Positions 10,991 to 22,681 of a stretch of DNA of 64,000 nt are shown piece after piece (position 1 is the first letter of the stretch; the number at the start of each line of letters is the position of its first letter). The translations under genes were made by a program, and so were the position numbers. Under the pieces are notes generated by a model. That model made no database searches. It worked only from the letters and a program-made list of their open reading frames with translations, and had not been told where the DNA came from. Location: contig NC_073746.1 of NCBI RefSeq assembly GCF_029784135.1, positions 302,075,455 through 302,139,454 of the forward strand. The letters are read 5' to 3'. Source of the stretch: Toxorhynchites rutilus septentrionalis. Its lineage: Eukaryota; Arthropoda; Insecta; Diptera; Culicidae.

Positions 10991-12886
10991 AAAAAAGGAA
11001 ATTTAATTACTTCCGAGCCATTTTTACGTTCAGGAGTCAGATGAAAGGGTGGAACGATCAAAATTTGGTCAACTTGAATTTGGCGTATTTCTTTTGAGTA
11101 TGAATTTAAAAAACATGAGGCCATTTTGAGATCTGAAGGACAAATACCAAAATCAAAATAGAGCAATCATTCTACACACATACACGTGCAAATGAGTGAT
11201 GTGCAGGTTTCAAAAACGTTTCATCTTCTATAGTCATTGGAGGCTGAATCTTGTTGGCGAAACGATTTGAGCTCCAATTCGTCGGTTGTATCCATTTCAT
11301 TCATGATGAATACCAAGTGCGGCACCCACAAAGCCTCTTCATAATGAATTTTGTTGATATTCTAGTAGTTTCAGCTATTTCCCTCACCAATAATCCAACA
11401 TCACTATCCAATAATTTTTTCAAACATGTTGGACCTCTACTTCCTGACCGTTGTTGGTCTAAAGAGTTGATGCGAACTATTTAACTGATTAATGTGCTGG
11501 AACGAAAAGTCTTTCAGTATGAATCCAATTTCTTCAATTTGCAGTGGTGTTAGACCTCTCCAATAATAGTATTTGACGAGCGCACGTTGATCTGATTGTT
11601 TCATTTTCACGTAAGCCATCAGGATGCATAGATTATTAGGTTCTTAAATGTGTTTCATTTGAACAGTCAAACTTTTAATTTATCTATTAGCTAGCGAGAT
11701 AGAGTGCTATAAAATGCAAGTCAAATTTTAAATGTACTTCCGCGATCTCTCCACCCAAGTGTGTTATGAACCAACGGTTCTCGATATTTGGGACCGATCG
11801 GATATCTCAAGCCAGTGACTAACCATCTCATTGTCGCCAATCTACCCCACTGTCCATGCAAAAATCCGCTGGCACCAGTACGGCATTCCTTCGCCAGCGA
11901 GAACACACACGGTGACACGTGCCAACTGAGAACCAGGCGGCTAGAGCCAACAGAGCCACGGACCAGCTGACAGTGGCAGCGTGACCATCAATTTACCACC
12001 AACAACCTGTTGCAGTGATGGTGCTCTGTGAAATTTTTGGCTTCGAAGCAACATTTTCTGGCCGCATTACATTCATTGCTTGAAGAACATACAACCAACC
12101 TTTTTTTTCCGGTCCGCATAGTAATAAAATCTCTGGAAGATAGCCATCACTTTTTGGCATGAGTCCCTTGTAGTGTTATGGCAGCACCTTGATCCGTTCG
12201 AATGAGGCTAGTTTTTCGAACAGGCGCAGTCAGTAGCAGAAATCAATTACCCGAATTCTTCCAAGTGCCCATCGCTCCCTGGTTCGAATTTGCACAAATA
12301 TAATATTCTCTCACTCGCCAACAACAAGTGGTCCAAGCCCCGAAGACCGGTCCGATCCGTTTTATTTATTTATTTAGTTTTAAGCAATTTAGTTGAGCTC
12401 TGTATTTTGTAGTTTCTCCTCCTCCGGCCGCATAGGATCCCTTCAATGATAGTTTTTATATTTACTACCTCTGAGCTACCTCCTGCTTGGTTATTGGAGC
12501 GCAGTTGCATCGGGGCGAATTAGTCGGCTATGAACTATCACTTTGGCTGGGGCGCTGTTTGGACAAAACTATCGCCACGTCACGAGGCCTCCACCGCAGC
12601 GGGGTTGAAGGAAACTAAGAATGATGATCCCTCGAGAACGGATCTGCATGACGACGAGTGTTGAAACTATCGAAATAACTGAGCGCACCAAAAAGAGGTG
12701 CAACCGACCAAGAGTGAAGGAGTGCAGGACGTGTGCAGTTTCTGCGGTTGGGCAAAAACTATCGAGGGATAGTTTGGTGAGTGCGATTATGCAGTGCTGC
12801 CAATTGGGTATTGATGGTTTGTTTATAAATTATATATTTAAAAAAATATTAATTCAAAACTATATCATAAATATATTATAAAATCA
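10991..12886. other. Apparently unique stretch, more GC-rich at 11.7-12.8 kb
   Basis: No repeat partner was found in the window. From about 11,700 to 12,830 base composition is clearly more GC-rich than its surroundings. An 86-codon frame at 12621-12881 is not recognisable. A GTGAGTGCG donor-like sequence follows GATAGTTTG near 12,777. This could be a non-coding first exon or regulatory DNA of a host gene, or an unknown repeat; no exon-intron structure can be demonstrated. Confidence 0.35.
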
Positions 12887-13260
12887 CTAGCTGACCCGGC
12901 AAACGTCGTCATAATAAACGGCCACATAAATTATTTCTAGTGAATATTTTGGCTGTTCATTATCAGAGACAATTTGGGAATGCGTTTTCCTGTTACACAA
13001 AACATATATTAGATACTATCTTCATGTTTCCCGTGGAGTCCTTGGTGGATCATACCATTGAGAGAGATGATGCATCCTTCGGCTGAAGGAGAGCTGGATT
13101 TGGATAGCTCAGGAATCTAGATACTCGTTGCTCTTTGGTCTTATGGAAGCCCAAACCGTTTGGATGTGGCTTGTTGGAAAATTAAACACTTGGTATACTA
13201 TCTAAACACAAACCTGATTTATTGCGATGCTTCACGGTTACACGTTGGAATTGGAAACGC
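12887..13260 (-). mobile_element. Helitron-like 3' end (minus strand)
   Basis: Read on the minus strand, a block containing CGTTTGCCGGGTCAG ends in CTAG and is followed by T (12886). Helitrons end in CTRR and insert 5' of T. The same block recurs at about 53815-53892 on the plus strand, including the shared word AAATTATTTCTAGTGAATAT. The inner limit of the element is not visible; 13260 is a guess. Confidence 0.45.
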
Positions 13261-13734
13261 GGTCTATAACTCTTGGAGGTTGGATATGTAATGGCGAATA
13301 TGATACTGGTATTGATCGATTGTATGTTTGTATGCGTTTCATGCTGTAAGCTGGTATATGCTGATGTCTATCGTTATGTTGTACACCACACATTGCATTC
13401 TGAATTGGAAGGAGCGATTTGGATGTGGATAGGGATGGAATATGGAATTTATTGCATTTCACAATTGCAAAACATTCGCGCTGTCGGCCGCGAACAGTCG
13501 GTTTTTCATCTATAATTTTTGTTCTAGTAGCATGTTCATTTCACCCGAGAATTCATTACCATTTTCGCTTCACAGAAATAGCTCAATGTCGAATTGCATG
13601 GCAAGTCTGCCACATTTGCATAACTCGATTGAACTTGAGTTGCGATTCGTACAGGGGATTATTATTTAATCGGACTTCAGAATACAGGAGAACAGTTGAT
13701 CATTAGATGGATCTGGGAAATTACTCTATCCTAA
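13261..13734. other. No gene supported
   Basis: Overlapping short frames of 74-95 codons occur on both strands, but none resembles a known family and none has a plausible gene context. Confidence 0.4.
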
Positions 13735-15010
13735 AAACTAAAAACAGGAAGTGGGTTATATCTATGGTATAACCGCAAGGGTGACGTAGGACTATCGTTG
13801 ATTTAGAGATCATTTGTTTGAAGTTGAATCTAAATCCATCCTGAATGAATGAATAAATAAATATTTGGGTGACTTCAAAAACGAGAGTGTTACGTTGGAG
13901 ACTCAAGGTTTTATGCATCCAATATTGGATACAAAAAACCTTGTTCTGAAGAATAATCTTCAGAAGCTTTCCTGCTAACTGCACTTGATTGACAAATCAC
14001 AAAACCAAATGTATGTGGTCGCAGTATTATATGGATAGAAAACATTAAAATAAACTCGCTTGAATGTAATTTTCAATTCCAAGGGGAACTGGCAGATTAT
14101 TTTTCAGCAACGATCATTTTTTTCCAGGTTTCTTCTCGATAACCAGCAAACGAAAAGAGTTGCGCGCGTGTATGTGTGTGTGTGGCGGCTGCTTCTATGT
14201 CTTCCCGAGGAACCGTATTTCGATGCTGATACTCTCTTGGTCACGAGAGTATCAGCATCGGCTTTTCTGCGCTCCCTCACAGTTAAAACAAACTGATTGC
14301 AGTTCAGGTCAGGTCAGGCCAGGTAATGAATCCCTCGATCCCTCGCCGTTCAGCTCGTTCAGTAACGATGTTGTCTTATCGATGTCCTCAGGCGTCGTGC
14401 ACAAATTACGTAACGCTAAAAATCCGAATTTTGAACCACCTCTCCCCCCCCCCTTTCGTAACGTAATTTCCTATCTCTAATAAACAGAAAGTAACGCAAC
14501 ATCTACCCCCTCCCCCCTTATCGCGTTACGTAATTTGTGCACGACGCCTCACGAAAAATGAATCGGTTTCACCACCAGAATATCATTTCAGTATGCTTTT
14601 CGTGCGTGATTGAATCGAGAGAAGGTGTGGTTTACGATGGCAATTTGGAAGGCAAACTAGAGGAGAATGAACTCTCTGAGTATGAAAATTTCGGCGACTG
14701 AGCAATAATCGATTGAAAATTATATAATTTTCGCGATACGAAACATTTTCCGTTTTTCATGTTATGCATCCAATATTGGATACGAAAATATCCTACTGAT
14801 GGGAAAGAATAATCTTCAGAAGCTTTCCAGCTAATTACACTTGATTGAAAAATTACGAAATCAAATGTATTTGGTCGCTGTGTTCGCCATATAATTAGAA
14901 AACATTAAAGTAAACTCTTTCGCATGGATTTATTCTTCAATTCCCAGGGAACTGGCAGATTATTTTTCAGCAACGATTAGATCTTTCCGGAATTTTCTCG
15001 ATGCTGTATG
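13735..15010 (-). repeat. Rep-A dispersed repeat, inverted copy
   Basis: This is the reverse complement of parts of 9430-10990, including the ATAACCCAC end block (about 13750), the TATCCAATATTGGATGCAT region (twice, about 13915 and 14765), the (AC)n block (about 14170) and the region with the stem CTCTCGATTCAATCACGC (about 14610). A MITE interrupts it at 14391-14548. With copy 1 it forms a large inverted pair around the unique 11.0-13.7 kb stretch. Confidence 0.65.
14391..14548. mobile_element. 158-bp MITE (same family as 2976-3131)
   Basis: Terminal inverted repeats GGCGTCGTGCACAAATTACG flank a C-rich core. TCA is found on both sides (14388-14390 and 14549-14551). The related Rep-A copies at about 9985-10005 and 63706-63725 are uninterrupted at this position and show TCA once, giving a paralogous empty site and confirming a 3-bp target duplication. 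Confidence 0.85.
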
Positions 15011-15082
15011 GCATCCAAACGAAAATTCTCGTTTCAGTTTTGCCTGCAAAAAACTTTTCTAAACTCTAATCCATCAAATTTG

Positions 15083-15410
15083 GAGCCCTGAAAAGGGCCA
15101 ATGATTATATGCTAAGCTAATATAGCACCCTCTCCTTGGATTCGATGGGCCAGCTGAATGTCCTTGGGCATGATGTGACGCGTTTTGCGTGGATAGCACA
15201 CAAATTTGTATCTTCGAATAAGCCTCCTGCATCGTCATAACCGCGGAACTTTGGAAGCGCAAGTCGGTTTTGAAGTCCTGAGCAATTCCACGTATCAAAA
15301 GCTGCAAAGGTAGCTTGCGGATCAGCAATTCGGTCGACTTCCGATAGCGATGAATTTCACGCAAAGTTCCCGGTCGATAGCGATGTGGCTTCTTCACCTA
15401 TCCTGCGGCT
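15083..15410 (-). pseudogene. Histone H3 pseudogene, copy 1 (5'-truncated)
   Basis: The minus-strand frame reads [10 protein letters not shown], then [20 protein letters not shown] and [15 protein letters not shown], unmistakably core histone H3 from about residue 36 on. Two residues after RPGT (VA in normal H3) are missing. A deletion after QEA shifts the frame, after which H3 words continue in another frame. The 5' part is lost where the inverted repeat starts at 15411. The 3' side keeps a histone stem-loop at 15083-15099 (GGCCCTTTTCAGGGCTC on the minus strand). The stem-loop fits descent from a replication-dependent, intronless H3 gene. Non-functional. Confidence 0.9.
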
Positions 15411-16265
15411 GGATTAGCGAACGCGAAAACGACAAACGGGAGAAAGATACGTTTGGAGGTTGAAGGAAATTGGCAGAAAACTTCTTCATTCTATCATTCA
15501 AATAATGTGATTCATACCACATCGTTTTGCCAGAAAGAGAATATTAATGCTCAAAGGAGGAATCGAGTCCTCCGAGGAAATTACCCAGCGCAAATTAGAG
15601 TCGACTATCGATTGCGGCATTCGTACACAAATAATTTTATAATGCAGTTTCACCAAAGTGATTTCTTCGGATATATTCACTACATCATTTCATGTATTTC
15701 ATATTCTTCATAAGGAAATCCATATCCATGGCACCTATCGGTAACGAATTACTATCGAAACCACGATTTTCGCTAAATGCTCCTTTCAGTTCGGCCTGTA
15801 AAAAACTTTTCTGTACTCTAATCCATCAAATTTGGAGCCCTGAAAAGGGCCGTTGATTATATGCTAAGCTAATATAGCACGCTCTCCTCGGATACGATGG
15901 GCCAGCTGGATGTCCTTGGGCATGATGTGACACGTTTTGCATGGATAGCACACAAATTGGTATCTTCTAATAAGCCTCCTGCAGTGTCATAACCGCGGAA
16001 CTTTGGAAGCGCAAATCGGTTTTGAAGTCCTGAGCAATTCCACGAATCAAATGCTGCAAAGGTAGCTTGCGGATCAGCAATTCGGTCGACTTCTGATAGC
16101 GACGAATTTCATGCGAAGTTCCCGGTCGATAGCGATGTGGCTTCTTCACGCTTCCTGCGGCTGATGCGCTTATCCGAGCTGCTTTCGTGGTGCCTTACCA
16201 CCGAAGGACTAACGAGCTGTCTGCTTAGTCCCGATGAAACGAGTCCTCACGGTGCGAGAGTAGAG
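15411..16265 (+). repeat. Left arm of 2.4-kb inverted duplication
   Basis: It begins GGATTAGCGAACGCG and is matched in reverse by the sequence ending at 17856. The arms differ by few bases through the H3 relic and its flank, suggesting recent duplication or gene conversion. Weaker inverted similarity continues inward (16405-16500 against 16855-16955). Opposed short frames of 86 and 60 codons appear in both arms only because the arms are copies. Confidence 0.85.
15835..16245 (-). pseudogene. Histone H3 pseudogene, copy 2
   Basis: Minus strand. It contains [30 protein letters not shown] and [13 protein letters not shown], with the same missing two codons after RPGT and the same frameshifting deletion after QEA as the other H3 copies. 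Upstream, degraded H3 N-terminal tail words can be followed to about 16245, with in-frame stops. The 3' stem-loop is kept at 15835-15851. It lies in the left arm of the inverted duplication. Confidence 0.9.
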
Positions 16266-16499
16266 TAAGAAATGAACGAAAGCAAGGGAAGTGTCATTTT
16301 ATAAAACATAAAAGAATCGAATGTAAACCCCACCCTCTTTATTGTATAAGCTTACTGTATACTCACGAATATAATAAGGGTGGGATTTAGATTCTATACT
16401 TTTATGGGTTCCCGGAATAAATCGCCACAGAAAACGACTGCAACAGAAACCACCGCTTATAAAATGTGTAGTAGGCTATAAATATTGTGGCGCGGTATT

Positions 16500-16580
16500 G
16501 TATTTCAAAACAAGAATTAACCGGGCAAACGTATCGCCCCAGGCAAACGTAACGCCCCGGGCAGACGTATACCGTCCGAC
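16500..16580 (+). repeat. Short tandem of about 20-bp units in palindrome spacer
   Basis: GGGCAAACGTATCGCCCC is followed by AGGCAAACGTAACGCCCC and GGGCAGACGTATACCGT, three imperfect units with a period near 20 bp, in the single-copy centre of the inverted duplication. Confidence 0.6.
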
Positions 16581-16999
16581 GCTCGCTAGAGCTCGGTCGG
16601 ACATTGCTAAAGGATCGTATCCTATGTTTCAAACTAACCGGGCAATCAGTGGATCCCAGGTTTGCGTGCGAGACACCGCCGCTTCCGACGGCGGGTCGGC
16701 GGTGGACTCGGATTGCGTCATCTTGGCGGCATGGGCCGCCTCGATTCCTTATCCTCGCCAAATGGGGACTTCGTCCCCATTACATTGTCCTCAGAATAAA
16801 TTTCGAAAAACGAGAACAAGAGAATAAATTTATAATAGAAATGTGAGGCACATGATGTTTTTCCCGCGCCAAATATTTCTAGCCTACTACACTTTTTCTA
16901 AGCGGTTGTTTCTGTTGCAGTTGTTTACTGTGGCGATTTATTCCGGTCACCACTTTTATGGTTTATAAAATGACGCTTCCTTTGCTTTCGTTCATTTCT

Positions 17000-17856
17000 T
17001 ACTCTACTCTCGCACCGTGAGGACTCGAGCTCGTTAGTCTTTCGCAGACAGCTCGTTAGTCATTCGGTGGTAAGGCACACGAAGCCAGCTCGGATAAGCG
17101 CACCAGTAGCAGGATAGGTGGAGAAGCCACATCGCTATCGACCGGGAACTTTGCGTGAAATTCGTCGCTATCAGAAGTCGACCGAATTGCTGATCCGCAA
17201 GCTACCTTTGCAGCATTTGGTTCGTGGAATTGCTCAGGACTTCAAAACCGACTTGCGCTTCCAAAGTTCCGCGGTTATGACGCTGCAGGAGGCTTATTCG
17301 AAGATACAAATTTGTGTGCTATCCATGCAAAACGCGTCACATCATGCCCAAGGACATCCAGCTGGCCCATCGTATCCGAGGAGAGCGTGCTATATTAGCT
17401 TAGCATATAATCAACGGCCCTTTTCAGGGCTCCAAATTTGATGGATTAGAGTACAGAAAAGTTTTTTACAGGCCGAACTGAAAGGAGCATTTAGCGAAAA
17501 TCGTGGTTTCGATAGTAATTCGTTACCGATAGGTGCCATGGATATGGATTTCCTTATGAAGAATATGAAATACATGACATGATGTAGTGAATATATCCGA
17601 AGAAATCACTTTGGTGAAACTGCATTATAAAATTATTTGTGTACGAATGCCGCAATCGATAGTCGACTCTAATTTGCGCTGGGTAATTTCCTCGGAGGAC
17701 TCGATTCCTCCTTTGAGCATTAATAATCTCTTTCTGGCAAAACGATGTGGTATGAATCACATTATTTGAATGATAGAATGAAGAAGTTTTCTGCCAATTT
17801 CCTTCAACCTCCAAACGTATCTTTCTCCCGTTTGTCGTTTTCGCGTTCGCTAATCC
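17000..17856 (-). repeat. Right arm of 2.4-kb inverted duplication
   Basis: Inverted partner of 15411-16265, ending GCGTTCGCTAATCC. It contains H3 copy 3 and the same non-coding flank. Confidence 0.85.
17030..17432 (+). pseudogene. Histone H3 pseudogene, copy 3
   Basis: Plus strand. Tail words QTAR then a stop, GGKA and a degraded APVAG stretch lead into [29 protein letters not shown] and [13 protein letters not shown]. As in the other two copies, two codons are missing after RPGT and a deletion after QEA shifts the frame. The expected words [14 protein letters not shown] continue in another frame. The histone stem-loop is at 17416-17432. TTTATAAAAT near 16963 lies about where the H3 promoter TATA should be. 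Non-functional. Confidence 0.9.
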
Positions 17857-17989
17857 TCTCTCACAACACCCATTTCTAGTTTGAGAAATTGTTGAGTAAA
17901 CATTGTTTGCCAGTGCGCGTAGAGCGGGAATTCCTAAAGATTCATTGCACCTCTAATAAATTGCCGAAAGACGTGGTCTTACGTTGATC

Positions 17990-18830
17990 GCACTTGATTG
18001 AAAAAATCCAAAACGAAATGTATTTGGTCGAAGCATTATATTAGTAGAAAGCAAATAATCGCTCGAAAATGACTTGATTTCCGCGATGTGAAACATTTTC
18101 CGTTTTTCATGTTATGCATCCAATATTGGATACGAAAATTTCCACTGATGGGGAAAAAAATATTCAGAAGCTTTCCTGTTAATTGCGATTGATTGAAAAA
18201 TAACAAAACCAAATGTATTTGGTTGCAGTGTTATATGGATAGAAAACATTAAAATAAACTATTTCGCATGAATGTATTTTTCAATTCCCAGGGGAACTGG
18301 CAGATTATTTTTCAGCAACGATGATAGCAACGAGAATTCCGCGCGTGTATGTGTGTGTGTGTGTGTGGTGGCTGCCCCGATGTTTCAAGCGGAACCGTGG
18401 CATCACTCTCCTCCTGATGGATTCCCTTTTGGACTTAGGTGCACAAACAGGCTCTTGGTGACACCGTTCATCAGCGCTTTCATGATAAACGAAATTAGCT
18501 TCACAACAACAGCGACAACATGCTCCAATCGCTGTTCAATCATAACTGAGTGGGTTTACGAGCGGCGCTCGCTTATATACCGATTTTTGATTTCAATAGC
18601 CTGTTTTGAAAGCAATTTTAAGACTATTGAAACAAGTTTTTGGATGAAAAAGTAACAAGTAAGTGACGCGTAGACATTTTATCTTTCAAATGAAGTGTTT
18701 ATCATACCATTTCGTTCAGTTGTTTAAGAGCTATTAACGCTCAAAATCTCGGTCTCCAGCGTAACGCTTTCGTTCTCGAAACATTGGTTTTACACCCCGG
18801 TATAGAAATGAAAGACGTAGTCCTACGTCA
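17990..18830 (-). repeat. Rep-A dispersed repeat, inverted copy with promoter
   Basis: Reverse complement of the 5' part of Rep-A as seen at 8930-9500 and 61899-62480, plus the TATCCAATATTGGATGCAT and CCAGGGGAACTGGCAG blocks. It ends at the GACGTAGTCCTACGTC motif at 18814-18829. Confidence 0.7.
18544..18579 (-). promoter_or_regulatory. TATA plus initiator core promoter in Rep-A (minus)
   Basis: On the minus strand TATATAA starts at 18579 and TCAGTT has its A at 18547, again 32 bp apart, as in the other three copies. Confidence 0.5.
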
Positions 18831-19259
18831 AAATGTAATCCTAAAAAAACTAAAAATGGTAATCCTTGCTGTTGTCATTCAACCGAATACATCCAGCAAC
18901 AAATTGGACGGAACACGTGTAATTTTGTAATGGAGCTCATGAAAGACATCATTTCTATTGTTTGAACACACGTGCTGTCGTTTGAACAAAGGCTGTGTTG
19001 GTGTTGCTCATGATAGTGTTTCCAAGTGAATGTATTCTGTTGATTGTGTCATAGGAATCGCAGTCGTTCGTTTCCTTGTTTTTTTTTTGTTTGTTTACCA
19101 TGGATTATTGGCACAGCTCAAGACGTTGGCCTGACTGCGTCAATTCATCAAATGACACACATAAGCTCCATAGATGCGCACTCCCTTGTTGTTTTCGTCT
19201 CCTCCAACACCATGTTTAAAACTATTAATTCAAAATGAGTAATGATGTTCTTATTGATT
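18831..19259. other. No gene supported
   Basis: A 64-codon frame at 19044-19238 is not recognisable. No repeat partner was noticed. Confidence 0.4.
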
Positions 19260-19480
19260 GAAGTAACTGTGGCGCATTGGATCTACACACGTGTTCTCCA
19301 GCCGGCTTTTATCAGGATTGACCACAATGGCGTGATTGTTACTTCGCATTCCGAGCATGTGTGTGTTTAACATAATTTCAATAATGAATTGTGCTCATCC
19401 AAAAAGGCTTCCAGCTCGCCGGTGATGCGCTTAGCTTTAGTCGAACTGAGGTTATTTGCGTATGTATGGGGTAAAAGCTC
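19260..19480 (-). pseudogene. Helitron coding relic (minus)
   Basis: On the minus strand the block with LEAFLDEHN-type coding matches the better-kept relic at 61320-61500. Nucleotide words such as CTGGAAGCCTTTTTG and CACGTGTGTAGATCCAA are shared. Stops and frameshifts break it. The better copy resembles the Helitron N-terminal region. Confidence 0.5.
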
Positions 19481-19904
19481 GATGAAGAGGACGAAGTGCC
19501 ATCTGGCAAATAACAACGTAAATAAATTCGTCCTATTTGGTATTGTTTATATAAAAATACAAATATCGTGATTAAAAATAGGAGATAGGGGTGAAAATTT
19601 GTTAAATATGTATTTTTCATGCAAAATTTAGACAAAAAAATACAAAAACAAAATTAATGAGAAAAAAAATATTGCATATGACCACCCAAATCGGTAGGGT
19701 AGGGCGGGGCTAGTTGGTCATAGGGGTAAGTTGGTCAGTGACGATATCTTGGAATCTGAGCGTCCAAAAAATTAGCTATCTATGGATGAAAAATAGCGAA
19801 TTGCTGATACAAAAAAAAAAATAAGCAAATTGGATAAAAACTGTTTATTAAGTAAATTAAAAAATACGGGCATGATTCCGATTTATTGAAATTTTTAAAT
19901 TTAA

Positions 19905-20610
19905 AACAAAATTATTTAAATTTTTTGCATCGATTTCAAAAAAGTGCCAAAAACAGGATTTTTATAGTGCTTTACAAAATCCACTGTAATTTTGCAAGAA
20001 TCGCAATAAGTTCCAATGTTTGCAGGCAAGTTTTTAGCCTAGTATATTCTCTAAACATCTGTGAACGTTTCATAATGATACGTTCAGCCGTTTTTTCTAG
20101 CCGATTTTTAAAAATTTGGAGTAAACTGCACCTCTATATCTAATCGCAAATAGTATCAGAAGTATAAAATCCAACGCGACTCTCAGAACGAACGATCCGT
20201 AACTTTCGTCTTTATGAGTTTGTGGGTGATGAGTGCGTGTATGTGTGGAAATGCGTATGAATATGTGTAAGTATCATCACTCTTTACAATATTTGTACCT
20301 ACAAACGCATGAAAACGAAAGTTACGAATGGTTCATTCTGAGAGTCGCGTAGGATTTTGTACGATTTGCGATTAAATGCTCCTCCAATTTACTCCAAACT
20401 TCGAAAAATCGGCTAGAAAAAACGGCTTAACGTATCAATATGAAACGTTCACGGATGTTTAGGGAATACACTAGGCTAAAAACTTGCCTGCAAACATTGG
20501 AACTTACTGCGATATTTGCAGAACTACAGTGGATTTTGTAAAGCACTATAAAAATCCTGTTTTTGGCACTTTTTCGAAATCGATGCAAAAAATTAAAATA
20601 TTTTTTTTTT
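19905..20610. repeat. Foldback repeat, about 0.7 kb
   Basis: Arms at about 19905-20215 and 20300-20610 are inverted copies. For example, CAGGATTTTTATAGTGCTTT near 19953 is reversed near 20540, and GACTCTCAGAACGAACGATC near 20178 is approximately reversed near 20330. The short frames beginning MKFLNLKQN and MLLRRKKK come from the two arms. Non-coding. Confidence 0.75.
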
Positions 20611-21960
20611 CGTCGAAGTAACAAATTATCCTTGTGCAGGATTTATTGGAGTTTTTAAAACTGTCTTTCGATTTGTGGTGCGATGTTTGATTATTGAATT
20701 ATTTATTATCAAAGACGAAGGGGTAATTTTTCATTCAAACTTAAATATCTCTGTGTGGGAAGGTCCTATAGGAACGTTCTTGGAACCAAATAAAATCTGG
20801 TTCATAAGGTTAATTGAATTTGCTGTTGAGTTGCTTAGCAAATAATTGTGTTAGTCCAGAATATTCTTGAAAAAACAAAGAAAAATCCATTTTTCATTTC
20901 TTCCCGATATTGTTTCCGACTACACCTACACACACCAAGATAAAAATAGCTACGTAAAATATTCTAATACCTGAAAGTTGTAGCTTCAAAATGATGCACA
21001 TCCCATCGATATGCGTTGATTTTTCACCAAGTTACAGTATGTCAAAAATCACTCAAATTGTCCGACTTCGCACTCTGTTCCTCTAAATACACTCCCTGGT
21101 GAACGGTACAAATGTCATCAAAACAAATGCTAGCAAGAATGCGAGCGGTTGTGCGTTGCAGAGATGCCAGGTGATTTTTTTCAAAAGTCTTGACATGGTA
21201 CGAGAAAATGTCTTCAACATAACATCGGAGGAAAGTTCTTCGCACTAAAACGGAACTCTGATAATTCTGTTTATGTCAGCTTTGAAATTTTGGTTATAAC
21301 TCATACCATATCCATGAAACTAATTGTAGAAAAGATATGTAACCGGAAAACCTTCGATTTGTGAAGTGGTCGTTTGAAAGATCTAGGTTAATCTATTGTA
21401 TAGTGGGTTAATCTATTGCATAGAAATTCCATGTCACAATCATTCGAATTTTCGAGCGCAAATGAACTAATGTCTTCTAGAGACAATATGTATTCAGACC
21501 GCTTCGTTCGCTGAGACTAAAGCTCTACTTTTGACGTAGGACTACGTCTAACCGGAAGATATAGGGGGTGAAATGGAAATCTAGGCACTGAACAAGTAGG
21601 AAAAAATGCAAGATTTGAAACGCTTATAACTTGAGCATTTCTCAATGGATCGCAAAGGTTTTTGCATCAATTGATAGGAAATATATCTACGCATCTATCA
21701 TAACGAATAACATTTCATTTTTCTTGAGATAAATAATTCAATAATTGTGAAATATCAAGCATTGTCAAAATGCACTATGTGCCCATTTTTGATTGGTCCA
21801 TTTTGTGCTACTCAAATCGTACCGACCAAAACGGGCAACCAGAGCAGCAGCGAAATAGAATGAAGCACGATTGGAAAGGAAAAAGGAAAAAAAGAAAGAA
21901 ACATTGGTCGCAGTCTCACACATGGGTAATTCTCGAGCCAGCCAGTCAGCTTAAAAATCC
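20611..21960. other. No gene seen
   Basis: AT-rich, with one GACGTAGGACTACGTC motif at 21533-21548. A 67-codon minus frame at 21042-21245 is not recognisable. Confidence 0.45.
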
Positions 21961-22050
21961 CCGCACCGCTGCCGTAACGATCATTCTCATTCGAACCGTA
22001 CACCACATCGGTTCGCATCACAACACATCAACAAACCAACCCAAGCAGCC

Positions 22051-22492
22051 ATGTCTGGTCATGGTAAAGGAGGAAAAGTGAAGGGAAAGGCAAAATCCCG
22101 CTCGAACCGTGTTGATCTGGAGTTCCCCGCAAGGGTAGCTAGGCCGAGCGCGTTAGTATCAGTGCATCAGTCCACCTAGCCGGCGTTATATAGTTTCGGC
22201 CGCCGAAGTGGAAAAACTGCTCGCGACGATAAGAAAACTCGCATTCAGAACAGACCACATTCGGTTCGGTGGACATCAAGACAACAACAGGCAGTTGCAG
22301 CGAGTGGCAAACGCAATCGCAAAACGACAGCAGGTAGCGGAAGAAAAAAGTTTGTTCTTTATACAATCTGCTTTGGTGGCAAAACCAGAACAAGGCGGCA
22401 TCGAGGGCGTTCGAAATGGTTTTTCTTAAAACCACGAGTACTAAGTTTTCTAAATTGGAACCATTCCATAAAACAAGGCGCTTTTCAGGGCC
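22051..22492 (+). pseudogene. Histone H2A pseudogene, copy 1
   Basis: The ATG at 22051 opens MSGHGKGGKVKGKAKSRSNR, the H2A N-terminal tail, followed by a degraded LQFP region. About 24 bp are then missing compared with copy 2, destroying the RIHRLLRKGN region. Later words ending in CGCGACGATAAGAAAACTCG correspond to ARDNKKTRI. Downstream sequence is scrambled relative to H2A. GGCGCTTTTCAGGGCC at about 22477-22492 is a nearly intact histone 3' stem-loop, followed by AATAAA. The normal protein is about 124 residues; this frame ends after 42. Non-functional. Confidence 0.85.
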
Positions 22493-22681
22493 AATAAACC
22501 TTCCAAAAAAGAGTTTAGGAAATACAGTTCAATGCTTTCTAAAACATTATCCAAAATAATAATAAAACACAAATTGATTTTTTCATAATTTGTTTGCCAG
22601 GATCTGATGAGTATGTAAATTTGGCAGTTGTTCTGAGCTTATTGATTTTCACCAATTCTTAAATTGTTTCTAGATTGAAAG

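Noticed and set aside
15453..17814. Apparently conserved 86- and 60-codon frames in both arms of the inverted duplication
   Set aside because: Conservation is explained by the arms being recent copies; the two frames lie antisense to each other and resemble nothing known.
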